25,771 bases of DNA from Desulfobacterales bacterium (GTDB lineage: Bacteria; Desulfobacterota; Desulfobacteria; Desulfobacterales; JASFBJ01): contig JASFBJ010000008.1 in NCBI GenBank assembly GCA_030149585.1, forward strand, positions 1-25,771, written 5' to 3'. The position numbers were made by a program, and so were the translations under genes. A model generated the notes under the pieces. That model was not told where the DNA came from, ran no database searches, and saw only the letters and a program-made list of their open reading frames with translations. The stretch's first letter is position 1. The number at the start of each line of letters is the position of its first letter. Positions 16,262 through 24,752 of the stretch are shown here, in pieces.

Positions 16262-16531
16262 GTGGTTTTTACAGCAACGGACAAAAAAGAACTAATAAAT
16301 AAGTTCAAACTGCATGATAGCGATACTGGTTCACCAGAGGTTCAAATCGGGCTTTTAACGCACCGTATTTCATATTTGACGGAGCATTTAAATGTACATA
16401 AAAAAGATCACCATTCCAGACGGGGTCTTTTAATGCTTGTTGGAAAACGGCGACGTCTTTTAAATTATGTTAAAAATAATGAAGTACAACGCTATCGTAA
16501 TATTATCAAAACTCTTGGTTTACGCAGATAG
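16262..16531 (+). CDS. rpsO: Small subunit ribosomal protein S15
   Basis: Binds 16S rRNA and organises the 30S platform. 89 residues, exactly the normal length. Seen: K-F-K-L-H-D-S-D-T-G-S-P-E-V-Q-I, R-I-S-Y-L-T-E-H-L, KKDHHSRRGLLMLVGKRRRLL. It starts at GTG 16262 with AAAGGAG at 16244-16250; the 11-base gap is slightly long. The 53-base gap after truB contains a short hairpin (GCAAT/ATTGC, 16212-16228) that could take part in S15 autocontrol, which is only a guess. Confidence 0.97.
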   Translation: MVFTATDKKELINKFKLHDSDTGSPEVQIGLLTHRISYLTEHLNVHKKDHHSRRGLLMLVGKRRRLLNYVKNNEVQRYRNIIKTLGLRR

Positions 16532-16599
16532 TTCAGATAATACGGATAGAAAAACAAAAGCCGAAGTTATACCTTCGTCTATTCATCGGATATCTATTT

Positions 16600-16646
16600 A
16601 ATTTATCTGGTTGATTGAATTTACATGGTGGATTGAATTTATCTGG
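16600..16646. repeat. Short direct repeats between rpsO and pnp
   Basis: AATTTATCTGG occurs at 16600-16610 and 16636-16646. GGTTGATTGAATTTA (16609-16623) and GGTGGATTGAATTTA (16627-16641) are 18 bases apart with one mismatch. Further ATCTGGAT copies follow, so the segment looks like a decayed tandem array. Confidence 0.7.
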
Positions 16647-16735
16647 ATCAGATAACTGGATTTAATCAAACAGAACTCAGGGTATATCTGGATCGTATAT
16701 TTGGGTCAAGGCCCCTTTGATAACCTTTTTGGGCA

Positions 16736-16871
16736 TCCTTCATTTTCAGCTTATACTTTTTGATGTTGCTTTTCGCCTGGTCCCCATGCTCCAGCGTGAA
16801 AATCCGTACAGTATGAATTCCCACGCTGAAGCATGGGAACGAAAAAATCGTTAAAAGGTAAAAATGAAGGA
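16736..16871. repeat. REP/BIME-like compound inverted repeat
   Basis: Inner arms CCCATGCTCCAGCGTG (16783-16798) and CACGCTGAAGCATGGG (16822-16837) are inverted copies with one mismatch, separated by 23 bases. Each arm is itself a small hairpin (CATGCT-CC-AGCGTG). Outer arms TCCTTCATTTT (16736-16746) and AAAATGAAGGA (16861-16871) pair perfectly. The CCCATGCTCCAGCGTG core resembles widely dispersed REP palindromes. No transposase is present; this could be a REP pair or a small MITE. Confidence 0.75.
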
Positions 16872-16979
16872 GCCTCTTTTTGTTTGATTATCCGTTGCGA
16901 TAATTTTTTGAAAGTTTGTTTAATTATAACTTAAACCCGCTGAACCCTTAATGTCAGTCAAATAATTTTAGGAGAAAAT

Positions 16980-19079
16980 ATGGAAATAAATTTTAATGCG
17001 GATGTTGGAGGACGTACTCTAAATATCCAGACCGGAAAAGTTGCAAAACAGGCATCAGGTTCGGTTGTTGTGCAATATGGTGGAACTATTGTTTTGGTAA
17101 CTGTTGTTGCCGACCAAAAAGAGAAAGAATCCAGTTTTTTACCCCTTTCAGTGGAGTATCAGGAAAAAATCTATGCTGCCGGACGAATTCCAGGCAACTA
17201 CTTCAGACGTGAGATTGGAAGACCCAGTGAAAAAGAAACCTTAACCGCCCGTTTAATAGACCGGCCAATTCGGCCACTTTTCCCGAAATATTATAATTTT
17301 GAGACACAGGTGATTGCAACCGTACTTTCCATGGATCACGAAAATGATCCAGATATGCTGGCCTTAGTAGGCGCTTCAGCCGCCCTTGAAATATCTGATA
17401 TACCCTTTGCCGGTCCAATTGCCGGGGTGCGGGTTGGACGTATTGACGGACATTTTATAGCTAATCCCACCTTACAGGAAATTGAGACCTGCGATATTAA
17501 TATTATCGTGGCAGGATCAAAAACAGGGGTTGTAATGGTGGAAGGCGGGGCTGATATTGTGGGTGAGCAGGAAATGTTAGAGGCCATTTTTTTCGGGCAT
17601 CAGGCAATTCAGCCTATTATCGACCTTCAAATTAAATTAAAAGAGGCTGCCGGTGTTTCCAAACGTGAGTTAACAGCCCCGGTAGTTGACGAGCAACTTG
17701 TCGAAACCGTATCAGAAATTATTGCCGGCAAGCTTCGCGAAGCAATTATAATTCCCGCAAAAGTAGAGAGAAATGCTGCTGTCAGAGCTGTAAAAAAGGC
17801 GGCAATTGAAAAGATAGGTGAAGATTACGCTGACCGTAAAGACGAAATAAAAAATATTCTTGGTGATTTGCAAAAGAAAATTTCCCGTGATCTTATTTTA
17901 AAAGAAAATCGGCGAATTGATAATCGCAAATTTGATGAAGTTCGACCGATTACCTGTGAAACCGGAGTGTTACCCAGGCCTCACGGCAGCGCTCTTTTTA
18001 CCAGGGGAGAAACACAGGTAATGGGTGTTTTAACCCTTGGATCCGGTCAGGATGAACAACGGATTGAAACTTTAGGCGGTGAGGAAAATCGCTCCTTTAT
18101 GCTGCATTATAATTTCCCGCCATACTCAGTCGGAGAAGTTAAACGAATTGGAGGTCCCAGCAGGCGTGATATCGGGCATGGCGGATTATCTGCCAGAGCT
18201 ATTGAAAAAATATTACCTTCCAAAGAAGACTTTGATTATACAATCCGCCTTGTATCCGAAGTGTTTGAGTCCAATGGTTCTTCTTCCATGGGAACAGTAT
18301 GCTCTGGTATTCTTGCTTTAATGGATGGCGGAGTCCCCATCAAGGCACCTGTATCAGGAATTGCCATGGGACTGGTTCAGGAAAAAGATCAGATAGTTAT
18401 ATTAACTGATATCCTCGGAGATGAGGATCATACCGGAGATATGGATTTCAAGGTTGCCGGCACAAGTGAGGGTATTACAGCGCTTCAAATGGATATTAAA
18501 ATTCATGAGCTTTCCAGAGAAATTATGGAAAAAGCATTGGAACAGGCTCGTGTAGGTCGTCTGCATATTCTGGAAATTATGTTAAAATCCATTAGCCAAC
18601 CCCGTAAAAGCCTCTCTCCTTTTGCACCCACTATTACCACAATTAAAATTCATCCTGATAAAATTCGCGATATTATAGGTCCTGGCGGTAAAATTGTGCG
18701 TGCAATGCAAAGTGAGACAAATACCCGGATTGAAATAATGGATGACGGCCATGTAAAGGTTGCAGCCACATCTAAAGAGGATTGCGATGCTGCCATTGAA
18801 AGAATCAAAGAATTAACCATGGAACCTGAAATTGGGGTGGTCTACGATGGAACAGTTGTTAAAATTATGGATTTTGGTGCCTTTGTCCAGATATTACCTG
18901 GCAGAGACGGCCTGGTTCATATTTCACAACTTGCCGATCACAGGGTCGCCAAAGTAACTGATGTTGTTAAAGAGGGTGATTCACTGAAGGTCAAGGTTCT
19001 TGAAATCTCCCGGGATGGCAAAATTCGCTTAAGCCATAAAGCTGTGCTGGAAAATAAAGATGGCTCAAACAGTAAATAA
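16980..19079 (+). CDS. pnp: Polyribonucleotide nucleotidyltransferase (PNPase)
   Basis: A phosphorolytic 3'-5' exoribonuclease that also makes RNA tails. 699 residues. Seen: two RNase PH domains (FLPLSVEYQEKIYAAGRIPG and RPIRPLFP in the first; LPRPHGSALFTRGETQVM, FPPYSVGE and R-R-D-I-G-H-G in the second), an alpha linker, a KH domain with I-I-G-P-G-G-K at about 565-571, and an S1 domain (VVYDGTVVKIMDFGAFVQ, DGLVHISQL). AGGAG sits just before the ATG. Its end overlaps the peptidase gene by 20 bases. Confidence 0.98.
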   Translation: MEINFNADVGGRTLNIQTGKVAKQASGSVVVQYGGTIVLVTVVADQKEKESSFLPLSVEYQEKIYAAGRIPGNYFRREIGRPSEKETLTARLIDRPIRPLFPKYYNFETQVIATVLSMDHENDPDMLALVGASAALEISDIPFAGPIAGVRVGRIDGHFIANPTLQEIETCDINIIVAGSKTGVVMVEGGADIVGEQEMLEAIFFGHQAIQPIIDLQIKLKEAAGVSKRELTAPVVDEQLVETVSEIIAGKLREAIIIPAKVERNAAVRAVKKAAIEKIGEDYADRKDEIKNILGDLQKKISRDLILKENRRIDNRKFDEVRPITCETGVLPRPHGSALFTRGETQVMGVLTLGSGQDEQRIETLGGEENRSFMLHYNFPPYSVGEVKRIGGPSRRDIGHGGLSARAIEKILPSKEDFDYTIRLVSEVFESNGSSSMGTVCSGILALMDGGVPIKAPVSGIAMGLVQEKDQIVILTDILGDEDHTGDMDFKVAGTSEGITALQMDIKIHELSREIMEKALEQARVGRLHILEIMLKSISQPRKSLSPFAPTITTIKIHPDKIRDIIGPGGKIVRAMQSETNTRIEIMDDGHVKVAATSKEDCDAAIERIKELTMEPEIGVVYDGTVVKIMDFGAFVQILPGRDGLVHISQLADHRVAKVTDVVKEGDSLKVKVLEISRDGKIRLSHKAVLENKDGSNSK

Positions 19080-20319
19080 AACCCTTTTAAATAACGGGAT
19101 TATAATATTATCCAAGTCCATGCCACATGTGAGATCGGTTTCCATGGGAGTCTGGGTCAATGTGGGAGCCCGTGATGAAAAAGCTGATCAAAGCGGGCTT
19201 TCCCATTTTATCGAGCACATGATCTTCAAGGGAACCAAAAAACGTTCCGCCTTTCAGATAGCCAGGGAGTTTGACGCTATCGGAGGTCAATCCAACGCCT
19301 TTACATCCATGGAGCATACTTGTTATCATGCCAGGGTACTGGATGTCCATTTGTCCACAATGATCGGCATCCTTTCTGATGTTTTTTTAAATTCAGTGTT
19401 TGACGACAAGGAGATTGAACTGGAGCGTCCGGTTATTTTGCAGGAGATCGGAATGAGCGAAGATAATCCTGAAGATTATGCCCATCAACTGGCCGCAGAA
19501 AATTTCTGGGGAGGCACGCCTCTTGGCAGACCGATCATCGGTCGCCGAGAAAATATAAATGGATTTAACCGGCAAACACTGAAAAACTTTTTTAATCATT
19601 TTTATAAGCCGGACAAAATTATCATAGCAATCGCCGGCAATATAGAACATGATCAGTTTGTAGATATGATAGGACCGGCGTTTGAAGCCATCCCCAAGGG
19701 CAATAGCAGCATAAAACGAAAACCACCCCGTGAACGGTTTCAGGTCAATATTCATCCCAAAAAACTGGAACAAATTCATCTCTGCCTTGGTACTAAGGGG
19801 CTTTCAATTACAAATGATCAGCGCTTTGCTTTTTCGCTTTTAAACACTATCATCGGCGGCAATATGAGTTCCCGTTTATTCCAGAAAATACGTGAGCAAA
19901 GCGGCCTTGCATATTCTGTTTATTCTTATATCTCATCTTTTGAGGATACTGGAAATTTTGGTGTATATACTGGTGTGCATCCTGATAATACAAGCGCAGC
20001 TCTTAAATTGATGATTGCAGAGCTGAATAATCTAAGAACAAAAGCCGTGACTGATAACGAATTGAAAGATTCCAAAGAGTACATAAAGGGAAATCTTTTG
20101 CTGGCCACTGAAAGCGTAGACAACCAGATGGTCAGACTGGCTCAAAATGAATTTCATTTTGGCAAACAAATATCTATTCAATCTGTTTTAGATAATTTTC
20201 AGAAAATCACACCAGATGACATCCTGACGCTTGCAAGCGATCTTTTTGCGACTGGGAACCGCTCTTTAACCGTTCTGGGACCGATTGACCCTAAAACTAA
20301 TCTAAAAGATTTTATTTGA
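19060..20319 (+). CDS. M16 family zinc metallopeptidase (processing-peptidase-like)
   Basis: A 419-residue insulinase/pitrilysin-type peptidase, similar in layout to the mitochondrial processing peptidase beta subunit. Seen: the inverted zinc motif H49-x-x-E-H53 (H-F-I-E-H), the distal Glu ligand at about 129 (V-I-L-Q-E-I), the LGRPIIGRRENI block, and the C-terminal half with GGNMSSRLFQKIREQSGLAYSVYS. The active site is complete. There is no signal peptide, so it is predicted cytoplasmic; the substrate is unknown. It overlaps pnp by 20 bases and meets dut at TGATG. Confidence 0.94.
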   Translation: MAQTVNKTLLNNGIIILSKSMPHVRSVSMGVWVNVGARDEKADQSGLSHFIEHMIFKGTKKRSAFQIAREFDAIGGQSNAFTSMEHTCYHARVLDVHLSTMIGILSDVFLNSVFDDKEIELERPVILQEIGMSEDNPEDYAHQLAAENFWGGTPLGRPIIGRRENINGFNRQTLKNFFNHFYKPDKIIIAIAGNIEHDQFVDMIGPAFEAIPKGNSSIKRKPPRERFQVNIHPKKLEQIHLCLGTKGLSITNDQRFAFSLLNTIIGGNMSSRLFQKIREQSGLAYSVYSYISSFEDTGNFGVYTGVHPDNTSAALKLMIAELNNLRTKAVTDNELKDSKEYIKGNLLLATESVDNQMVRLAQNEFHFGKQISIQSVLDNFQKITPDDILTLASDLFATGNRSLTVLGPIDPKTNLKDFI

Positions 20320-20780
20320 TGATGAAAAAAAAGCCCTTAGTTCAAATACGGCGCTTGCGGCCGGATAAAGACGAGGACATTCCTGTTCCTCAATATATGA
20401 CACCTTATTCTGCTGGTATGGACCTTCATGCGGCAATAGCAAAAGATCTTGTTTTAGAATCCAAAGCCATTATTTTAATTCCTACGGGCTTTGCGATCGC
20501 CCTTCCAAAAGGCTATGAAGCCCAGCTCAGACCACGCAGCGGCCTGGCTGTTAAACATGGCATTAGCCTGATTAATTCTCCTGGAACAATAGATGCCGAC
20601 TATCGTGGTGAAATTATGGTAGCGGTTATCAATCTGGGGTCCAGGCCGTATCTTTTTCAACGGGCGGACAGAGTTGCCCAAATGGTCATAAAAAAAGTTT
20701 CCCAGGCAAGATTGGAACTTGTGGAAAAACTTGATGAAACTCAGCGAAATGCCGGCGGCTTCGGTCATACAGGCAGATAA
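20319..20780 (+). CDS. dut: Deoxyuridine 5'-triphosphate nucleotidohydrolase (dUTPase)
   Basis: Hydrolyses dUTP to dUMP and pyrophosphate, keeping uracil out of DNA and feeding dTMP synthesis. 153 residues, a trimeric dUTPase. All five motifs are present: Y-S-A-G-M-D-L-H-A; P-R-S-G-L-A; G-T-I-D-A-D-Y-R-G-E with the catalytic Asp; R-V-A-Q-M-V-I; and the C-terminal G-G-F-G-H-T-G-R, with His where Ser is most common. The ATG overlaps the peptidase stop by one base; another ATG one codon later is possible. Confidence 0.97.
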   Translation: MMKKKPLVQIRRLRPDKDEDIPVPQYMTPYSAGMDLHAAIAKDLVLESKAIILIPTGFAIALPKGYEAQLRPRSGLAVKHGISLINSPGTIDADYRGEIMVAVINLGSRPYLFQRADRVAQMVIKKVSQARLELVEKLDETQRNAGGFGHTGR

Positions 20781-20787
20781 ATTTGAG

Positions 20788-21588
20788 ATGATCGGCAAAC
20801 CTCCACAAGAGATAAAGGTGTGTGTTCTGGCGAGCGGCAGCAAGGGGAACGCAATTTATCTATCTGATAACAGCACCAGTATTTTGGTAGATGCCGGTCT
20901 TTCCGGTATTGAAATCCAGCGCCGGATGGAATCTGTCCACCTTGATCCAAATGATTTAAGTGCCGTTGTTGTCAGCCATGAACATTCCGACCATATTAAA
21001 GGTGTTGGAATCATGGCCAGAAGGTTTAACCTGCCTATCTATATATCCGAAAAAACGCGATCCGCCGCGGTTTCACGATTAGGCAAAATAGCAGATCTGC
21101 ACAGTTTTGAATGCGGTACAACCTTTCAAATTAACGGTTTTGCAATCCATCCATTTTCTATTTCTCACGATGCAGCAGATCCAGCCGGCTTTACACTCAA
21201 TACGAGTCATTGCAAAATAGGGATTGCAACAGACCTTGGGATTGCAACCGAGCTTGTAAAAAAGCATCTAAGGGGAAGCAGGCTTCTTGTCCTGGAAGCC
21301 AATCATGATCCTGAAATGCTGCAAACCGGCCCATATCCCTGGCCACTTAAACAACGGATAAAAGGACGCAGCGGTCATCTTTCAAATTATGATTCCGGCA
21401 ACCTGTTAAAAGAGGTTCTCCATGATGACCTGCGGCATGTAATTTTAGCCCATTTAAGCCAGGAGAATAATTCTCCTGAAAAAGCTGCCGGCGTTATTGG
21501 TCCGATTCTGGCAAAATCCAACACCAAACTGGAAATCGCCCGTCAGGATCAGCCCAGCAAACTCATTAAAATTCCCAATAATCAATAA
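20788..21588 (+). CDS. YycJ/WalJ-like metallo-beta-lactamase-fold hydrolase
   Basis: 266 residues. Seen: V-C-V-L-A-S-G-S-K-G-N-A-I-Y-L near the start, the metal motif H64-E-H-S-D-H69, a further Asp in ATDLG, and the subfamily signature L-E-A-N-H-D-P-E-M-L followed by G-H-L-S-N. The YycJ/WalJ group is predicted to contain a nuclease linked to DNA repair or replication in some bacteria; its role here is not known. The frame is open back to 20719 inside dut, but the ATG at 20788, 7 bases after the dut stop, fits the family start. Confidence 0.92.
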   Translation: MIGKPPQEIKVCVLASGSKGNAIYLSDNSTSILVDAGLSGIEIQRRMESVHLDPNDLSAVVVSHEHSDHIKGVGIMARRFNLPIYISEKTRSAAVSRLGKIADLHSFECGTTFQINGFAIHPFSISHDAADPAGFTLNTSHCKIGIATDLGIATELVKKHLRGSRLLVLEANHDPEMLQTGPYPWPLKQRIKGRSGHLSNYDSGNLLKEVLHDDLRHVILAHLSQENNSPEKAAGVIGPILAKSNTKLEIARQDQPSKLIKIPNNQ

Positions 21589-21596
21589 GACAGTCA

Positions 21597-21617
21597 TTAA
21601 AAATCGCAATTTTTATT
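21597..21617 (+). terminator. Weak possible terminator after the MBL gene
   Basis: TAAAAAT (21598-21604) pairs with ATTTTTA (21609-21615) around a CGCA loop, with Ts following. The stem is AT-only, so it is weak, but it is the only candidate end for the long operon. Confidence 0.3.
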
Positions 21618-21664
21618 CTTTTAATCTCTATATTTATGATCTGCTTTTTTTTAAAAATTGGTTC

Positions 21665-21693
21665 TCGACATATAAGTATTTACCTGATAATAG
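21665..21693 (+). promoter_or_regulatory. Possible promoter for the crotonase-synthetase pair
   Basis: TCGACA (21665-21670), a 17-base spacer and TAATAG (21688-21693); GATAAT at 21686 is an alternative -10. One mismatch in the -35, more in the -10. It lies in the only sizeable gap (about 200 bases) ahead of the gene pair. Confidence 0.3.
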
Positions 21694-21789
21694 CGGTCAA
21701 ATTTGAATATCTGTAATAATTCAAAATTATTTAACTGTTTTAAACCACACTAAATTTCAGGTTTTTTCATATAAGGGGAGGAAAATTTA

Positions 21790-22554
21790 ATGAATTTTCA
21801 GTGCATCATATACGAAAAGGATGGGGGCATTGCTCTAATCAAATTAAACAGGCCCCAGGTATTAAATGCCATGAATAAGCAGCTTTGGCTTGATTTTCAA
21901 AAAGCTTTGGCAGATGCTAAAAAAGACCCTGTAATCAAGGTCGTAATAATCACTGGTCAGGGTCGCGCTTTTTCCACTGGAGCTGATTTAAAAGAGTCAA
22001 AAAAAAGAAGTCTGGAAGATTATCGGGATTATCTTGAGGCTCTTCAGGAAACCTCCCGGCAAATAATACGCTTTGAAAAACCAACTATTGCCGCAATTAA
22101 CGGATATGCTGTTGGATCAGGCTATGAACTGGCCCTTGCCTGTGACATCCGTATTGCCGCGCAAGATGCTCAAATCGGTTCACCTGAAGCAAAAGTAACA
22201 TCTTCGGTAACCGGCGGGGCATTTCGGCTGGTTCAGGATTTGATTGGGCCTGGAAAAGCCAAAGAGCTGCTGTTTACCGGAGAATATATTGATGGAAAGG
22301 AAGCCGAGCGGATTGGCCTGGTCAATTATGCCTTACCCCTTAATCAGTTAATGGAGCAAACCATGGCAATGGCACAAAAAATTGCAGCTAATTCCGCGTT
22401 TTCCCTTAAAATGATTAAAAGAGGACTTAATCTGGCTCTTGGTGAAACAAGCCTGGAAGCCCTGATGGATTTTGAAATTGAAGCCTGCCTGGCCTGCGTA
22501 TCCACCAAAGAGCGCCGGCAATCCTTAAAAACCTTTGAAGATAGAAAAAAATGA
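21790..22554 (+). CDS. Enoyl-CoA hydratase/isomerase family protein
   Basis: A crotonase-fold enzyme of 254 residues that probably hydrates 2-enoyl-CoA. Seen: L-N-R-P-Q-V-L-N-A-M, the oxyanion-hole segments F-S-T-G-A-D-L (61-67) and N-G-Y-A-V-G-S-G (104-111), and two glutamates at 113 and 133, twenty apart like the catalytic Glu144/Glu164 pair of rat enoyl-CoA hydratase. That favours a hydratase over a decarboxylase or plain isomerase; substrate length is not readable. GGGGAGG precedes the ATG at good spacing. Its stop overlaps the first possible start of the synthetase. Confidence 0.9.
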   Translation: MNFQCIIYEKDGGIALIKLNRPQVLNAMNKQLWLDFQKALADAKKDPVIKVVIITGQGRAFSTGADLKESKKRSLEDYRDYLEALQETSRQIIRFEKPTIAAINGYAVGSGYELALACDIRIAAQDAQIGSPEAKVTSSVTGGAFRLVQDLIGPGKAKELLFTGEYIDGKEAERIGLVNYALPLNQLMEQTMAMAQKIAANSAFSLKMIKRGLNLALGETSLEALMDFEIEACLACVSTKERRQSLKTFEDRKK

Positions 22555-22562
22555 GGTGTCTT

Positions 22563-24710
22563 ATGCTGGATAAAATATTAAATGCTCAATCAGTGGCTAT
22601 TATCGGGGCCTCAAAAAATGAAACCAAACGTGGCTATCAAACTATCAGTACCCTGCTAAATGAACAATATGAGGGGGAAATTTTTCCGGTTAACCCCAAA
22701 GAGGCACGCATCCTTGGATTGAAATGCTATCCCAGGGTCGCAGATATTCCTCGGGCAGTTGATGTAGCCCTTATTGCAACACCTGCTAAAACTCTTCCCG
22801 CAATCCTGCAGGATTGCGGGGAAAATGGTGTTTCCGGTGCAGTTGTTCTGGCCGGCGGTTTTGCTGAAACCGGTAAGGATGGCAAATTACTTGAAAATGA
22901 AATGCTGAAAGTTGCCCGCAAATATAATATTCGTTTGATTGGCCCCAATACGTCGGGAATGCTTAACTTGAAAAGCAACCTTAATCTGGTGGGCCTGAAA
23001 AATGCGCCCTCTGGAAATATTGGCCTTTTAACCCAAAGCGGGAATATGGCGCTTACCCTGATTACTGAAGCCAAGCTTAAAAGCAATAAAGGCTTTAGCT
23101 ATTATGTAGGAGTTGGTAATGAAGCGGATATTAAATTTCACGAATACCTTGAATTTTTCCATAATGATTCTTCAACTAAAGCAATTCTTATGTATGTTGA
23201 AGGATTACAGCAGGGACGTAAATTTTTACAGCAGGCCTATATAACTAGTCGAATCAAGCCAATTATTTTATTGAAAAGCGGGCGATCCGCCACCGGTAAA
23301 AAATCGGCTGGATCCCATACAGGAGCCTTAGCCGGCATTTCTGAAGTAGCTCAGGGGGCTTTTAAGCGGGCCGGCATTATTATAATTGAAAATTCCGATG
23401 AGCTTTTTCCAGCAGCCGAGACTCTTTCCAGTTTACCACCCATTAGAAATAACCGGGTTGCTATTTTAGCAGACGGTGGCGGACACGCCACTATTGCGGC
23501 GGACCTTTTATCAGATCAGGGAGTTGAGCTCCCGGAACTTGACAATAAAACCCAGGAAAAGCTGAAAAAACTCCTGCCGGCCGCTGCATCTGTTCCTAAC
23601 CCGGTTGATGTGGCCGGAGGTACGGATTCAGATCCTTCACTATTTGCCGATTGCGCTAAAATAATATTACAGGATCCTAAAATCGGGGGTCTTTTAATAG
23701 TTGGACTTTTTGGAGGGTATGGGATTCGTTTTGCTGCAAGTCTTGCTTTAAAAGAGGAAGACGCCGCCCATCAAATGGGCAAGATGGTAAAAAAATATAA
23801 AAAACCCATTGTCCTGCACAGCCTTTATAATTCAGAAAAACCCCACTCTCTGGATCTATTGCGATATTATGATATTCCAGTATATGATTCTTTGGATATT
23901 TCCTGTCGCTGCATCAGTGTTTTAGCGGAACATGGTCATAATTTGCACGCCTACCATGCCAAAACCAAATTTGTCTTTGATTCAAAAAATAAGGCAAAAC
24001 TCAAAGGCCGGAAAATTATTGATAAAGTCCGGTCTGAGAACCGAGTGGCCCTTCTCGAATATGAGGCCAAAGATTTGTTTCGATTGCACGGTGTGCAGGT
24101 TTCAAAAGACAAGACAGCAAAAACACCCGAACAAGCTGTTGCACTTGCCAAAGAATTTAAATGCCCTGTGGCTCTTAAAATAGTATCTCCTGATATTATT
24201 CATAAAAGCGATGCCAAAGGAGTGCTGCTTAATTTAAAAGCAGAAGATGAAATCCAAAATGGTTTTAAAAATATTATCGCAAGCGCAAAAAAATATAATC
24301 CGAGAGCTGATATCCGCGGAATTTTGGTTTCTCCAATGGCCGAAGATGGCCTTGAGGTAATTATAGGCACAAAAATTGATGAGCAGTTTGGCCCTGTTAT
24401 CATGTATGGATTAGGTGGCATTATGGTAGAAATTTTAAAAGATGTGTCATTCAGAATTTTACCGGTATCACGTAGATCCGCAGCCCAAATGCTTGAAGAG
24501 ACCAAGAGCTATCCCATTTTGAATGGCGTCCGTGGCAGGCAACCCTATGATAAAAAAGCATTGATTAAGTTGATTATAATCTGTTCTGAGGTTATTGAAG
24601 CCTACCCCCAAATTGAAGAAATGGATCTAAATCCGGTTATTATTCACAAAGAAGGCGTCAGTATTGTGGATGCCAGAATTATATTAAAAAGTACTGGGGG
24701 CCTGTCTTAA
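22563..24710 (+). CDS. NDP(ADP)-forming acyl-CoA synthetase, fused alpha-beta type
   Basis: 715 residues. It interconverts acyl-CoA + ADP + Pi and acid + CoA + ATP, usually in the ATP-making direction in anaerobes. Seen: a CoA-binding Rossmann domain (V-A-I-I-G-A-S, then F-P-V-N-P-K), two succinyl-CoA-ligase-like domains with the phospho-His at 252 in S-H-T-G-A-L-A-G, and a C-terminal ATP-grasp domain (A-L-K-I-V-S-P-D-I-I-H-K-S-D, with its second conserved His, and M-D-L-N-P-V). There is no GNAT domain, so it is not a Pat-type acetyltransferase. The ATG at 22563 follows GAGGTG; the ATG at 22551 overlapping the crotonase stop is an alternative. Acyl specificity is unknown. Confidence 0.93.
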   Translation: MLDKILNAQSVAIIGASKNETKRGYQTISTLLNEQYEGEIFPVNPKEARILGLKCYPRVADIPRAVDVALIATPAKTLPAILQDCGENGVSGAVVLAGGFAETGKDGKLLENEMLKVARKYNIRLIGPNTSGMLNLKSNLNLVGLKNAPSGNIGLLTQSGNMALTLITEAKLKSNKGFSYYVGVGNEADIKFHEYLEFFHNDSSTKAILMYVEGLQQGRKFLQQAYITSRIKPIILLKSGRSATGKKSAGSHTGALAGISEVAQGAFKRAGIIIIENSDELFPAAETLSSLPPIRNNRVAILADGGGHATIAADLLSDQGVELPELDNKTQEKLKKLLPAAASVPNPVDVAGGTDSDPSLFADCAKIILQDPKIGGLLIVGLFGGYGIRFAASLALKEEDAAHQMGKMVKKYKKPIVLHSLYNSEKPHSLDLLRYYDIPVYDSLDISCRCISVLAEHGHNLHAYHAKTKFVFDSKNKAKLKGRKIIDKVRSENRVALLEYEAKDLFRLHGVQVSKDKTAKTPEQAVALAKEFKCPVALKIVSPDIIHKSDAKGVLLNLKAEDEIQNGFKNIIASAKKYNPRADIRGILVSPMAEDGLEVIIGTKIDEQFGPVIMYGLGGIMVEILKDVSFRILPVSRRSAAQMLEETKSYPILNGVRGRQPYDKKALIKLIIICSEVIEAYPQIEEMDLNPVIIHKEGVSIVDARIILKSTGGLS

Positions 24711-24727
24711 AAAAACAGGCGCTTTTG
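24700..24727 (+). terminator. Possible intrinsic terminator after the acyl-CoA synthetase
   Basis: GCCTGT (24700-24705) pairs with ACAGGC (24715-24720) around a 9-base loop that includes the synthetase stop codon; GCTTTT follows. Six-bp stem and a short U run, so only moderately convincing. Confidence 0.45.
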
Positions 24728-24752
24728 CCAAATTTGAAAATATAAGCGGAGC

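Larger units (their letters stand above)
16532..16979. other. rpsO-pnp intergenic region with repeats
   Basis: About 450 bases without a gene. It contains clustered direct repeats (16600-16646), a compound inverted repeat of REP/BIME type (16736-16871), and an AT-rich stretch leading to the pnp ribosome binding site TAGGAG. No strong rpsO terminator and no convincing consensus pnp promoter is visible. A weak CGAAG/CTTCG stem near 16562-16578 lacks a U run. Confidence 0.6.

Noticed and set aside
16736..16871. Insertion sequence
   Set aside because: No transposase frame and only about 136 bases; a REP pair or MITE fits better.
20719..20787. N-terminal extension of the MBL-fold protein within dut
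   Set aside because: Would overlap dut by over 60 bases and precede the family's conserved start; the ATG at 20788 is preferred.
22563..24710. Protein lysine acetyltransferase (Pat) instead of a synthetase
   Set aside because: No GNAT domain follows or precedes the CoA-ligase and ATP-grasp domains, and the phospho-His is present.
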